A DNA stretch of 64,000 nucleotides from Paenibacillus sp. FSL H8-0537 (GCF_038051995.1 NZ_CP150290.1:5927001-5991000); one strand, 5' to 3'; positions 33,105 through 42,563 are shown, counted from the stretch's first letter. A program made the numbers and translations. The notes: a model not told the origin generated them from the sequence alone.

Positions 33105-35018
33105 TCAGGAACGCTTCACCTTTACCCTCCGCAAAATAAGGACAGATAACGGCGGCAGCGGCAGCTCTACGCTGTTTTTCTTATCATGCCAGTTGATGCG
33201 CTGGGATGCAATAGTTCCACCTTCCCGCAGCAGCTCCGCTTGAAAACCCGACCCGCCATAAGCAGGCTCATCACTATTCAGCACAATCTCATAATCGCCT
33301 GCGCTTAGCACGCCAATACGATAAACCGGATGTGCGTAATCGGTAAAATTGCACAGCATGATAAGCGCTTCACCCTTCGGGCTGGCTAATCTGCGATAAG
33401 AAAGGACGCTTTGCAAATGATCCTCGTGCTCAATCCATTCGAAGCCCTTGTAATCATGGTCCAGCTTCCACAGCGCTTTCTCCTGGGCATACAGCTTATT
33501 CAGCCTGCGGGTATAAGCCTGCATCCGCCAATGGGGCTCATAATCCAGCAGCAGCCAGTCAAGCTCCGCGTCGTCCTTCCACTCGATGAACTGGGCAAAT
33601 TCGCCGCCCATGAACAGCAGCTTTTTGCCCGGATGAGTCATCATATAGCCGTAGAACAGCCGTAGTCCGGCAAATTTTTGCTCGTAGCTGCCGGGCATTT
33701 TGTTCAGCAGCGATTTTTTCCCATGCACGACCTCATCATGAGACAGCGGCAGCGCATGATTATCCTGCCAAGCATACCAGATCGGAAAGGTCAGCAAATT
33801 ATGATGATTTTTTCGCTCGAAAAAAGACTGCTTCGCATAGCTTAGCGTGTCATTCATCCAGCCCATATTCCACTTGTAGTTAAAACCAAGCCCGCCTTCA
33901 TCAACTGCCTTCGTAACGCCGGGATAAGCATGCGACTCCTCGGCCATCATAAGGGCATGCGGGTAATATTGAAAAACGGTCTTATTCAGCTGGCGCAAAA
34001 AAGCGATGCCTTCGAGATGCTCCTTGCCGCCGAATTCATTCGGACGCCACTGGCCTGGTTTTTTATCAAAATCATGATACACAATGCTGGTGACCGCATC
34101 AACGCGCAAGCCATCAATATGAAACAGGTCGAACCAAAACAATGCATTCGAAATTAAAAAATTGCAAACCTCCGGCTTTCCGTAATCGAAGGCGAGCGTT
34201 CCCCAGCCGGGCTTCTCGGCAATGAGCGGGTCTTCATTTTCAAACAAAGCCGAGCCGTCAAAGCGGCGCAAGCCATGCGCATCCTTGGCAAAATGCCCCG
34301 GCACCCAGTCGAGAATGACACCAATCCCGTTTTGATGGCACCGATCTATCAGCTCCATTAATTGCTGCGGTTCACCGTAGCGGCTAGTCGCGGCATAATA
34401 GCCCGTCGGCTGGTAGCCCCATGATTTATCGTATGGATGCTCGGTTAGCGGCAGCAGCTCCAGGTGGGTATAGCCCATGTCCGCTACATAAGCGACCAAT
34501 TGATCAGCCAGCTCGCTGTAGGAAAGCAGCGTATCATCCTTATGCCTGCGCCAGCTGCCAAGATGCACCTCGTAAATGTTCATTGGACGGGCATACGGCG
34601 TTTTTTTCCCGCGCATCCACGCCTCATCCTGCCATGCATAACCGTCCAGCGACCATACGCGGGATGCAGTTTGCGGCCTTACCTCGGCATATACGGCATA
34701 AGGATCGGCTTTGAGCAGCCTCTCACCATTTTGGGTTACAATTTCATATTTATACAAAGCGCCCTTCGGCATATTCGGGAAGAAGCCTGTCCAGATGCCG
34801 GACTTGTTAAGCCGGTTTAGCGGCTCATTGCCGCCATGCCACCCGTTAAAATCCGTCGCCAGACGAACCTCCCGCGCTTCCGGCGCCCAAACGTTAAAGC
34901 GAGTGCCTTCGATTCCATGCTCGATTGCTTGGTGAGCGCCCATTTTTCGGTAGCTATGCGCCCATGTTCCTTCATGAAACAGAAAAATTTCTTCTTCGGA
35001 CAATGTGGAGATTTCCAT
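33105..35018 (-). CDS. glgB: 1,4-alpha-glucan branching enzyme
   Basis: About 637-residue GH13_9/CBM48 enzyme that introduces alpha-1,6 branches into glycogen. CBM48 domain (about 30-130, GTRFNVWAPEAREVRLATDFNGW), then conserved regions ILDWVPGHF, GLRVDAVTS with the nucleophile Asp, MMAEESHAYPG with the acid/base Glu, and LSHDEVVHGKKSLLNKMPG. The C-terminal beta domain is complete. Two start codons are possible; the ATG at 35018 follows GGGTG. First gene of glgB-glgA, sharing the 35019-35181 divergent interval with glgC. Confidence 0.95.
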   Translation of the reverse strand: MEISTLSEEEIFLFHEGTWAHSYRKMGAHQAIEHGIEGTRFNVWAPEAREVRLATDFNGWHGGNEPLNRLNKSGIWTGFFPNMPKGALYKYEIVTQNGERLLKADPYAVYAEVRPQTASRVWSLDGYAWQDEAWMRGKKTPYARPMNIYEVHLGSWRRHKDDTLLSYSELADQLVAYVADMGYTHLELLPLTEHPYDKSWGYQPTGYYAATSRYGEPQQLMELIDRCHQNGIGVILDWVPGHFAKDAHGLRRFDGSALFENEDPLIAEKPGWGTLAFDYGKPEVCNFLISNALFWFDLFHIDGLRVDAVTSIVYHDFDKKPGQWRPNEFGGKEHLEGIAFLRQLNKTVFQYYPHALMMAEESHAYPGVTKAVDEGGLGFNYKWNMGWMNDTLSYAKQSFFERKNHHNLLTFPIWYAWQDNHALPLSHDEVVHGKKSLLNKMPGSYEQKFAGLRLFYGYMMTHPGKKLLFMGGEFAQFIEWKDDAELDWLLLDYEPHWRMQAYTRRLNKLYAQEKALWKLDHDYKGFEWIEHEDHLQSVLSYRRLASPKGEALIMLCNFTDYAHPVYRIGVLSAGDYEIVLNSDEPAYGGSGFQAELLREGGTIASQRINWHDKKNSVELPLPPLSVLILRRVKVKRS

Positions 35019-35181
35019 CCATTTCACCCGCTTTATGTTCGCAATGAACGTATAGTAATGCTCACGAAAGCTAATATTAACCTTAAAAATTGATTTTGAC
35101 TCAATCGTTTCAAGCGCCCTTCAGTCGTTTAAAAATACCTTACAACAACCCGTCACGGACGGCCTGGAGGGAAAAAGCCTA

Positions 35182-36444
35182 ATGCATAATACCGATTGCA
35201 TCGCTATGCTGCTAGCTGGAGGACAAGGAAGTCGTTTAGCACCGTTTACAGGCCAAATGGCCAAGCCCGTCGTATCTTTTGGCGACCGCTTCCGCATGAT
35301 TGACTTTCCATTAAGCAATTGCATTAACTCAGGCATTCGCACCATTGGCGTGCTCACTCAATATTGCTCCGATTCGGTTCACGACCACATTACGGATGGA
35401 GAAGCTTGGCTGCGCTCAACAACGACGAAGCATTCTGGCGAAATTACGATGCTGCCAGCTTCTCGGGTATCAAGCTCAGGCTGCTATACGGGAACGGCCG
35501 ATGCGATTGTTCGCAACGTTGCTTATGTGGACGAGCATCATCCGGAGCATGTGCTTGTTTTATCAGGCGATCACATTTACCAGATGGATTATCGCCCAAT
35601 GCTGGAATTTCACAAGGCAAGCAAGGCAATGGCCACCATTGCCGTCAAGCAGGTTCCATGGCGTGAAGCCCATCGCTTCGGCATTATGCATACGGACGAG
35701 CAGTCCCGCATTGTGAAGTTTGAAGAGAAGCCAGCAACCCCGGAAAGCAACTTGGCTTCTATGGGCATTTATTTATTCCGCTGGCAAGATTTGAGAAGCA
35801 TCCTGCTGGAGGACGCCGCAAACCCTCATTCAAGCCATGACTTTGGCAAAGATATTATTCCCGCCATTTTGGCTGCAGAGGAAAACTTGAACGCTTATCC
35901 ATATGAGGGCTACTGGCGTGATGTCGGCACCGTAGAAAGCCTGTGGGAAGCGCACATGGAGCTGCTTGACGGCGAGATGAGCTTGACTACAGAAACTTGG
36001 CCTCTTAGGTCCAAAGAGGTTCAGCCGGTACGAAACCCCTATGTCAGCCCGCAAGCTGTGCTGAGCAACAGCATTGCCCACCCTGGCTGCACAATCGAAG
36101 GCCGGATTTCACGCTCGGTGCTGGGCGCAGGAGTCAGCATTGGAAAAGGCAGCGGCATCGCCGAAAGCATCATCATGCCCGGTGTAAAAATTGGGCGCAA
36201 TGTTATTATTCATAGAGCCATTATTGGCGAAAACGCCGTTATTCATGACGGCGCAATCATCGGGGAGAGAAATCACGGAGACATAACCGTCGTCGCCCCC
36301 GGCGAAGCAATTGTGGCTCAGCTTATGACTAGCAGCAGCAGTAAACTGAAGGCGCTTGAACAATTAGAACAGTATGAGAATTCAGTGACAGAGCTTGTTG
36401 GTACAGGAGAAGAACGATTCAGCAATAGCGTCTTACACTATTAA
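35182..36444 (+). CDS. glgC: glucose-1-phosphate adenylyltransferase
   Basis: 420-residue enzyme that makes ADP-glucose, the committed step of bacterial glycogen synthesis. Nucleotidyltransferase domain with GGQGSRLAPFT near residue 13, KPVVSFGDRFRMIDFPLSN, the YTGTADAIVRN segment, SGDHIYQMDY and FEEKP. The C-terminal left-handed beta-helix begins near 290 (hexad repeats in GCTIEGRISRSVLGAGVSIGKG). No glgD partner is in the window. GGAGGG is 10 bp before the ATG. Divergent from glgBA. Confidence 0.95.
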   Translation: MHNTDCIAMLLAGGQGSRLAPFTGQMAKPVVSFGDRFRMIDFPLSNCINSGIRTIGVLTQYCSDSVHDHITDGEAWLRSTTTKHSGEITMLPASRVSSSGCYTGTADAIVRNVAYVDEHHPEHVLVLSGDHIYQMDYRPMLEFHKASKAMATIAVKQVPWREAHRFGIMHTDEQSRIVKFEEKPATPESNLASMGIYLFRWQDLRSILLEDAANPHSSHDFGKDIIPAILAAEENLNAYPYEGYWRDVGTVESLWEAHMELLDGEMSLTTETWPLRSKEVQPVRNPYVSPQAVLSNSIAHPGCTIEGRISRSVLGAGVSIGKGSGIAESIIMPGVKIGRNVIIHRAIIGENAVIHDGAIIGERNHGDITVVAPGEAIVAQLMTSSSSKLKALEQLEQYENSVTELVGTGEERFSNSVLHY

Positions 36445-36559
36445 TGTGTTGTGTCGTAAGCGGATGTCTTGCAGCATGAACGCTGCTGTATCCCATTACT
36501 TTCGACAAGACGCACGCTTTACCCTGCTTGCCAAAGCAGCAAATTATATAGCGGCTTAT

Positions 36560-36656
36560 GCAAGGTGAAACGGCTGTCGCCGTCCTAGCGGCGCAGCGCG
36601 TTTCATTCCGAGTAGTATAGAGAAAGGATTGGAAAATATATCCTTTCCCATATTTC
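36560..36656. repeat. double-hairpin intergenic repeat, family A copy 2
   Basis: Closest relative of the copy at 2741: CAAGGTGAAACGGCT, GGCGCAGCGCGTTTCA and AGTATAGAGAAAGGAT...ATCCTTTCCCATATTT. Both hairpins are kept, with compensating and non-compensating changes. Confidence 0.75.
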
Positions 36657-36659
36657 AAA

Positions 36660-36704
36660 AAATAGCCCTCGGTCCACGAAGCAAGGTGGGCCGAGGGCTA
36701 TTTG
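36660..36704. terminator. strong hairpin after glgC
   Basis: AAATAGCCCTCGG pairs with CCGAGGGCTATTT, with inner CCAC/GTGG. Likely terminator for glgC. The following 36705-37019 is AT-rich and holds only the promoter region of the next gene as far as I can see. Confidence 0.75.
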
Positions 36705-37019
36705 AGGTTATTAAAGGTTTTTTCCTTATTGGTTAGACTGATGTTCGGCAAAAATAAAGGATTAGACTCGTAGTAAAAGAAGGTTTCTCATGAATTCTCT
36801 AATGTAAGTAAATACAAATTCCAAATCAGTTAATCCATTTTCTATACATATTCTTAATAGTATAATGAGGTAAATAAAGTGATTATTCACTTTGAGAAAT
36901 CCGAAATTGCTTTGGCGGTATTATTTTATGGCTTCGTAAGGATTGCAAAACCATCGAAATATGGGAGTTTAAAACAGATGTTGTGCCGTAGTTAGTTTTT
37001 ATGAAAGGAAGGTATAGGG

Positions 37020-37424
37020 GTGAGTATTTATTACGCTTCAAGCAAAGAGGATATCACTAAGGATGCACTCCAAGAGTTATTTCTTTCGGTAGAATGGGAG
37101 TCTGGCAAGTATCCAAACGAGCTTTTACAAGCAATCGGAGGGTCTCATTCCATTGTTACCGCTTGGGAAGGAGAAAAGCTTGTCGGTTTAATAAATGCTT
37201 TGTCTGATGGTGTTTTAACGGTATATTTTCATTATATGCTTATTAATCCGAGTTATCAGAATATAGGTATTGGTAAGGAAATGATGAATATAATGCTTGA
37301 TAGATATAAAGGGTGTAAAACAAAAGTATTAATTTCTTATCCTCATGCAGTGGATTTCTATAATAAATTCGGCTTTAATACAGAGGATGGAGCTACACCA
37401 ATGTTTATCTCAGAGTTGATATGA
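37020..37424 (+). CDS. GNAT-family N-acetyltransferase
   Basis: 134-residue acetyltransferase transferring acetyl from acetyl-CoA to an unknown amine. The acetyl-CoA loop is QNIGIGKEMMN (about 80-90), preceded by the beta4 strand YFHYMLINPSY; the C-terminal FYNKFGF motif is typical. The start is GTG, seven bases after AAGGAAGG. The gene is clearly more AT-rich than its neighbours and is flanked by an AT-rich upstream stretch and its own terminator, as for a laterally acquired single gene. Confidence 0.85.
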   Translation: MSIYYASSKEDITKDALQELFLSVEWESGKYPNELLQAIGGSHSIVTAWEGEKLVGLINALSDGVLTVYFHYMLINPSYQNIGIGKEMMNIMLDRYKGCKTKVLISYPHAVDFYNKFGFNTEDGATPMFISELI

Positions 37425-37455
37425 TCGAACTAACGGGACACTATAGTTGAATGAC

Positions 37456-37508
37456 AACAGCGGAAGTCTAAGTCTTTATTCATCAAGCCTCAGACTTCCG
37501 CTGTTTTT
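37456..37508 (+). terminator. acetyltransferase gene terminator
   Basis: AACAGCGGAAGTCT (37456-37469) pairs with AGACTTCCGCTGTT (37492-37505), followed by TTTT. Confidence 0.85.
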
Positions 37509-37615
37509 ATTAATGAATCAATCTACAATTTATTTTTCAAAAGCTGACGATTCTTATATTATAAAAAAACATTAAATTAACGATATCAGTCTAACTCTTT
37601 ATTTTCTTTCGACAA

Positions 37616-39130
37616 CTAATCCGAAATTGTCAACTGGCTGAGCTGCTCGTTCCATTGAACCGTGAGCCCCAAGCCTTGCTCCAGCAACTGGTACGGAACG
37701 GCCGTTGCACCGGAATAAACAATCGGAGCCTCTGGCAGCTCAAACGTTACATTGCCTGCTTTCGCCTGAGTATCACCTATGCGGAAGGTTGCGAAGCGTT
37801 CCTTGTATTTAAGCGTATAAATTCTAAAGCCTTCATTATTAAGAACGGCGTTCATCGTCATGCCTAATGCTTTAGCCGCATCTTTTATCGGCACATATAC
37901 CGTCTCTCCTTGCGGAAGTGTAGGGTAAATGCTGCTTAGCCATTGCCCATTTATGATGGTATCAACAGCCGGCCTTGCCAGCATAGGCGTATAAACCATG
38001 CCATCGCTGCGCACGGATGGTCCGCCTGCTTCATAGAACTTGTTGTGGCCCCAGCCCCATGCCTTGCCATCCTCATCTATGGCAACGCCGTGGTCTTCCC
38101 CGGCTGCGATATGCTTGATCCGGGTGAGCCCCCGCACTTTGCCCTGTTTGCCAGTTGCGGTCTGTCCATAAGCAAAAACCTCGCCACCTGTCGTCAGCAA
38201 AAGCAGGCTGCCCGCACTACCGCTTATCTCCTTCAGCGTAAGTATCGGATACAGAGCTTGTTTTTTGCCATTTTCAGCAATACTCCACGCTTTTCCTTTC
38301 GTATCTAATGCCATCATACCGCCGCTATACGCGACGATGGAGGTTATGCCAGACAAGCCAGATCGTTTAGCAGGAGCTGTAGGCTTAATCGTCTCCACGC
38401 CCTCTCGGGGCGCCGCCACAGGCTGCCAGCTCCATACCGTTCCATCCTTCTTCACGGCGTAAGCCTTAGGATAACCGTATGCAACCTGCACGACTTGATT
38501 TAAGCCCTTCACGGCAGCTGGTTTTCCAAAGCTGAGCTTTCCGGTGTCGGCTTGCTGCTTCGTCCATGTTGAGACCGTACCATTTTTCAATAAAGCTATA
38601 TCATAACCATATCCGCCTGCCACCTTCGCTACGCCAGCAGCGCCCGCCACCTGCCGAAGCCCATTTGCATCTTTTCCGCTGCTGTCATTGTGGCCCCAGG
38701 TCCAGACCGTTCCGTCTGCCTTTACCGCCATATAGTTTTGATCACTCTTATTGATATGAATATAGACAATATCGGAAAGTCCGGCATAACGTACGGGCGC
38801 TACTGTATTGCGAAAGCCTGGATTTCCCTCCAGCCCAAGCTCTCCCCACAAATTGCGTCCCCAAGCCCAAACCGTGCCGTCGCTGCGCAGTGCAATCGTA
38901 TAGTTATGGGCGGCTTCTATTTGCGTAAAGCTTTTGGAGACGGCCTCAGCGGCTTGCTCCTGCCCTTGCTCCTGCAATTGGCTTGCTGCTTGCTTCCCGC
39001 TGGCAATCGCTGCACTGTGCGGGCCACCCGTCCATACAATCGCTGCTAGAAGCGTAAGCGCCAGCAAGCCGCGCCAGGCTTCCCCGCTCTTGTTAGACTT
39101 TCTTGACGTTTTTGTGTTGAACAACTTCAT
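37616..39130 (-). CDS. exported RCC1-repeat protein with copper-amine-oxidase-N stalk domain
   Basis: About 504 residues. An N-terminal signal sequence (RGLLALTLLAAIVWTGGPHSAAIASG) is followed by at least six RCC1 repeats (YTIALRSDGTVWAWGRNLWGELGL, NYMAVKADGTVWTWGHND, HGVAIDEDGKAWGWGHNKF) forming a propeller from about 65 to 375. The C-terminal 115 residues are a copper-amine-oxidase-N-like domain (VYVPIKDAAKALGMTMNAV, GLTVQWNEQLSQLTI), common in cell-surface proteins of Paenibacillus. Surface exposed, function unknown. ATG at 39130 preferred over an upstream TTG because GGGGGTAGGG lies just before it. Monocistronic. Confidence 0.87.
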   Translation of the reverse strand: MKLFNTKTSRKSNKSGEAWRGLLALTLLAAIVWTGGPHSAAIASGKQAASQLQEQGQEQAAEAVSKSFTQIEAAHNYTIALRSDGTVWAWGRNLWGELGLEGNPGFRNTVAPVRYAGLSDIVYIHINKSDQNYMAVKADGTVWTWGHNDSSGKDANGLRQVAGAAGVAKVAGGYGYDIALLKNGTVSTWTKQQADTGKLSFGKPAAVKGLNQVVQVAYGYPKAYAVKKDGTVWSWQPVAAPREGVETIKPTAPAKRSGLSGITSIVAYSGGMMALDTKGKAWSIAENGKKQALYPILTLKEISGSAGSLLLLTTGGEVFAYGQTATGKQGKVRGLTRIKHIAAGEDHGVAIDEDGKAWGWGHNKFYEAGGPSVRSDGMVYTPMLARPAVDTIINGQWLSSIYPTLPQGETVYVPIKDAAKALGMTMNAVLNNEGFRIYTLKYKERFATFRIGDTQAKAGNVTFELPEAPIVYSGATAVPYQLLEQGLGLTVQWNEQLSQLTISD

Positions 39131-39261
39131 CCCTACCCCCAATGACCATTTACAAGCTTTCTATATGGACGGTGTTCCCAATTAGAAGGTTGCAGCTTGA
39201 TGGCTGCATGGCTATTTGTTCATTCAGTCATTAGGTTGATAGATGAGGAGGTTTAAAAAAA

Positions 39262-40008
39262 TCAGGCATCCATTTCCAGCACCGAGCTGTTGCTGATCAG
39301 CGTGCCAACATGGCTGCCATGGCAAATTGCCTTCATCGAGCCCGGCTTGTCGAAATTAAACACATGAATCGGCAGATTATAGTCCCGTGCCAAAATAAAG
39401 GCCGACTGATCCATCACCTTAAGCTGCTGATCCAGCACATCATTGTAGTGCAGCGATTTGAATTTCCGCGCTCCCTTATGCAGCTTGGGATCGGCGTCAA
39501 GCACGCCGTCTACGCCCTGCTTGGCGACCAGCAGCGCATCGCACCCTACCTCAATCGCCCGCTGCACCGATGGATAATCCGTCGTCACATATGGCTGCCC
39601 GTTACCGCCAGCAAAAATGACGATATACCCCTTCTCCAAATGATGCACCGCACGCAAACGGATGTAAGGCTCGGCAACGCTGCTGACCGGCAGTGCCGTC
39701 ATGACGCGCACTTCCTTCTTCGTTCTGGCTTTCAGCACGCCTCTGAGCATCAGACTGTTAATAACCGTCGCCAGCGTACCAATATTATCCGCCTCCGCAC
39801 GTTCAATGCCCCAGCTCTCGCCCATATTGCCGCGAAAAATATTGCCACCCCCAATAACGAGCGATACCTCTACGCCCATCTTCACGACGGACAGCACCTC
39901 GCTCGCGATATGCTCCAACCTTTCAGGTTCAAAGCCGAACTCGCTTCCGCCTGCAACCGCTCCTCCGCTCAGCTTAATCAGCACTCTCTTATACCTGTTG
40001 TTCATCAT
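39262..40008 (-). CDS. UMP kinase homologue, stand-alone
   Basis: 248-residue amino-acid-kinase-fold protein related to PyrH, which makes UDP from UMP. VLIKLSGGAVAG near residue 9, GGGNIFRG near 53, the middle VTTDYPSVQRAIEVGCDALLVAK and VDGVLDADP are recognisable. It deviates from normal PyrH: KLSGEAL is KLSGGAV, and the TTDTAAALRA motif is TTDYPSVQRA. It is not in the usual tsf-pyrH-frr setting, so it is probably a second, specialised copy. GGAGG is 10 bp before the ATG. Whether it still uses UMP is open. Confidence 0.8.
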   Translation of the reverse strand: MMNNRYKRVLIKLSGGAVAGGSEFGFEPERLEHIASEVLSVVKMGVEVSLVIGGGNIFRGNMGESWGIERAEADNIGTLATVINSLMLRGVLKARTKKEVRVMTALPVSSVAEPYIRLRAVHHLEKGYIVIFAGGNGQPYVTTDYPSVQRAIEVGCDALLVAKQGVDGVLDADPKLHKGARKFKSLHYNDVLDQQLKVMDQSAFILARDYNLPIHVFNFDKPGSMKAICHGSHVGTLISNSSVLEMDA

Positions 40009-40028
40009 TGATCATGCACCTCCAGTTA

Positions 40029-40091
40029 GATTAACGTTCGCAAGAAGCAGAGTATAAGGGGGGGAACTTATACAATCTTATATTTTGAAAA
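40029..40091. repeat. family A repeat, 3' half only
   Basis: TTAACGTTCGCAAGAAGCAGAGTATAA...CTTATAC..CTTATATTTTGAAAA matches the second half of the copy at 54620. It lies in the upstream region of the UMP-kinase-like gene. Confidence 0.6.
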
Positions 40092-40103
40092 AAAGGCATA
40101 AAA

Positions 40104-40135
40104 AAACACCAAAGCATCAAATGCCTTGGTGTTTC
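40104..40135 (-). terminator. terminator of a short transcript
   Basis: AAACACCAA-GCAT / ATGC-TTGGTGTTT hairpin. On the minus strand it is followed by TTTTTTATGCC. Confidence 0.8.
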
Positions 40136-40212
40136 AAAGGAATGGGAATAGAAATGTGCTTCGGGCTGGACGGACAAAACCGGCTGCGCCATTGCCTTGG
40201 CTTTCGTTCCAT
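40117..40212 (-). CDS. possible micro-ORF, 31 aa, in a short transcript
   Basis: ATG at 40212 lies 8 bp after GGGAGGAG; the predicted product is basic (MERKPRQWRSRFCPSSPKHI). Another ATG at 40220 abuts the same site and would give a different 28-residue peptide (MGVWNESQGNGAAGF start). The stop falls in the terminator hairpin. With the promoter at 40253-40281 this makes a complete unit of about 140 nt. It could encode a peptide or be a small RNA; coding is not proven. Confidence 0.4.
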   Translation of the reverse strand: MERKPRQWRSRFCPSSPKHISIPIPLKHQGI

Positions 40213-40252
40213 ACTCCCATCTCCTCCCTTTATTCCTGCTTGATTTTGTCTT

Positions 40253-40281
40253 ATTCTACGCCAGCGCTATGCAAGTTGCAA
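40253..40281 (-). promoter_or_regulatory. promoter of the short transcript
   Basis: On the minus strand TTGCAA (40276-40281), a 17-bp spacer, TAGAAT (40253-40258). Confidence 0.6.
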
Positions 40282-40325
40282 TAGTAGCTTAGGCTTAGTG
40301 CTTGCGATACTGATACGAAATGACG

Positions 40326-41072
40326 CTATTCCTCGTAAATCATTTTGCGCGTCATGCCGCCATCGACGACGAGATTAATGCCATTAACGAAATCATTGCC
40401 CGGATCGGTCAAATAAAAACACGCTTTTGCGATGTCCTCCGGCTTGCCGACCCGCATGGACGGATGCTGGCTGTGATCCTCCGGCCGCAGCGCTTCATAA
40501 TCGCCGGTTTCAATCCAGCCGGGGCTGATCGCATTCACGCGAATGCGATCAGGACCAAAAGAAACCGCCAGTGCATGCGTCAGCGCCACAATGCCGCCCT
40601 TGGAAGCCGCATACGCCTCCGTATTGGGCTCAGACATTAGGGCACGCGTCGAGGCCATATTGACGATGGCTCCTCCTCCGGTGCCGCGCATCAACTTAGC
40701 GGCTTCCCTTGCGCACAAAAAAGTGCCGCGCAAATTCGTGTGGAGCAGCGCATCCCATTCTTCAACCTCCAGGTCGTACGGCGACTTCCACACCGCATAA
40801 CCCGCATTGTTAATCAGCACATCCAGACCGCCGTAGGTCTCGCTAATAAAAGCGAACATCGCTTCAATTGCCGCTGGCTGAGCCAAATCAATGGTATAGG
40901 CGGCAGCTTTGCCACCCTGCTCTTGTATACGAAGCGCCGCCTTCTTGGCGCCTTCGCTGTCGCGGTCTGCCGCAATAACGAAGGCGCCCTGCCTCGTATA
41001 GGCTTCGGCAACAGCAAAGCCAATGCCACGCGCGGCGCCGGTTACCAGCACTATTTTTCCACTATAGTCCAT
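40326..41072 (-). CDS. short-chain dehydrogenase/reductase
   Basis: 248-residue SDR of the glucose-dehydrogenase/3-oxoacyl-reductase type. TGAARGIGFAVAEAY near residue 12, NNAGYAVW, catalytic Ser in IVNMASTRAL, YAASKGG, and the C-terminal VNGINLVVDGG motif. Complete. GAGAGGAGG precedes the ATG. Substrate not predictable. It lies downstream of thrC in the same direction (about 96 bp), but a functional link is not evident. Confidence 0.9.
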   Translation of the reverse strand: MDYSGKIVLVTGAARGIGFAVAEAYTRQGAFVIAADRDSEGAKKAALRIQEQGGKAAAYTIDLAQPAAIEAMFAFISETYGGLDVLINNAGYAVWKSPYDLEVEEWDALLHTNLRGTFLCAREAAKLMRGTGGGAIVNMASTRALMSEPNTEAYAASKGGIVALTHALAVSFGPDRIRVNAISPGWIETGDYEALRPEDHSQHPSMRVGKPEDIAKACFYLTDPGNDFVNGINLVVDGGMTRKMIYEE

Positions 41073-41168
41073 TAATCAACTGCCTCCTCTCTACGTTCCT
41101 TTACCTCATTGTGCACAAACAGCCGATCAGATAGGCTCTGACCGGCTGCTCCCGCTGTTTAAGCGCGA

Positions 41169-42563
41169 TTATGCGTTATAAAATTTCAACAGCTCGCTGA
41201 CAATCGCTTCCTGCGTGCCTTCAACGCGAGTCTGGCGCTGTGTTTTCTCGAACAAGGACGAAATTTGCTCAGGGAAGGTCTGCTCAATGCTGCAAAGACG
41301 TATCGCTTCGTCGAACTTGGCCGGATGCGCCGTAGCCAGCGAAATCGTTACATCGCCGCTTTGTGCACATTGATCAGCTGCCGCCACGCCACAAGCGGAG
41401 TGAGGGTCAAGCAAATAATCGCTTTCGGCGTTGTATTTGCTGATCGTATCGAGACATTCCTGCCCGCCAACGCCATGAGCGCCGAATTCGGCTTGAACCC
41501 GCTGCAGATCATCGCCAGAAATGACGAGCTTGCCTTCCTTGCGGAACTGGTTCATCAGCTCTGTAATCAGCTGTGGGTTTTCACCCAGCACATAATACAA
41601 ATAACGCTCGAAGTTGCTTGCCACTTGAATATCCATCGAAGGGCTGTACGTGCTGCGGAAATCTCCCGGCATATACACGCCTTCCTTGATGAAACGCTCC
41701 AAAATGTTGTTTTCGTTCGTTGCCAAAATCAGCTTGTTCACCGGAAGACCCATGCGCTTCGCGAGGTAGCCCGCGAAAATATCGCCAAAGTTGCCAGTCG
41801 GCACGCTGAAATTGACTTCCTGCACATCCTGCTGCTTCGCAATCTGGAAGTAAGCATAGAAATAATAAACCGTCTGCGCCAAAATGCGCACAAAGTTAAT
41901 GGAGTTAATTGCACAAAGATGGTTCGCGGACTTAAACTCCAAATCAGCAAACAAATCTTTAATGATGCGCTGGCAGTCGTCAAAATTGCCGTCGACCGAC
42001 AGGTTCAAGACGTTGTCGTCCGGCACTGTCGTCATTTGCAGCTCCTGCACCTTGCTGACTTTGCCATGCGGATGCAAAATGCAAATTTTGATACCGTCTT
42101 TGCCACGTACGCCTTGAATCGCCGATGCGCCCGTATCGCCGGATGTCGCGCCAAGAATATGAATCGTCTTGTTCTGCTTGCGGGATACATACGTATATAA
42201 TTCGCCCATAAATTGCAGCGCAATGTCTTTAAATGCAAAGGTTGGGCCGTGGAACAGCTCCAGCAAATACAGGTTGTCCTTCAAGCGGCGAACAGGCGTA
42301 ACGCCTGGATCGCGGAATGTTCCGTAGCTGGCATTCACCATCGCCCGCAAGTCTTCCGCCGGAATTTCATCATTCGTGAAATAACCGAAAATCTCCAGCA
42401 CCAGCTCCTGATAAGACAGGTTCTGCCACGCCTTCAGCTTTTCAGCCGAAAAAACAGGAATTTCACTCGGAACGAGCAAACCTCCGTCATCTGCAAGACC
42501 CATTAGAAAAGCGTCGATAAATCCGATTTTGCCTACATTTCCTCTTGTACTAATATACTCCAC
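41169..42563 (-). CDS. thrC: threonine synthase
   Basis: 464-residue PLP enzyme (fold type II, the longer ThrC subgroup) converting O-phosphohomoserine to threonine. The N-terminus is STRGNVGKIGFIDAFLMGLADDGGLLVP; the PLP lysine lies in HGPTFAFKDIALQFMGEL near 110, and the phosphate-binding GATSGDTGASAI near 155. The C-terminal PHSACGVAAADQ and SLATAHPAKF match the family. The start is GTG, 8 bp after GGAGGG. Not next to hom or thrB here. Confidence 0.95.
   Translation of the reverse strand: MEYISTRGNVGKIGFIDAFLMGLADDGGLLVPSEIPVFSAEKLKAWQNLSYQELVLEIFGYFTNDEIPAEDLRAMVNASYGTFRDPGVTPVRRLKDNLYLLELFHGPTFAFKDIALQFMGELYTYVSRKQNKTIHILGATSGDTGASAIQGVRGKDGIKICILHPHGKVSKVQELQMTTVPDDNVLNLSVDGNFDDCQRIIKDLFADLEFKSANHLCAINSINFVRILAQTVYYFYAYFQIAKQQDVQEVNFSVPTGNFGDIFAGYLAKRMGLPVNKLILATNENNILERFIKEGVYMPGDFRSTYSPSMDIQVASNFERYLYYVLGENPQLITELMNQFRKEGKLVISGDDLQRVQAEFGAHGVGGQECLDTISKYNAESDYLLDPHSACGVAAADQCAQSGDVTISLATAHPAKFDEAIRLCSIEQTFPEQISSLFEKTQRQTRVEGTQEAIVSELLKFYNA

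Noticed and set aside
39310..40011. 233-residue plus-strand ORF over the UMP-kinase-like gene
   Set aside because: Shadow of a gene with recognisable family motifs; its own sequence has none.
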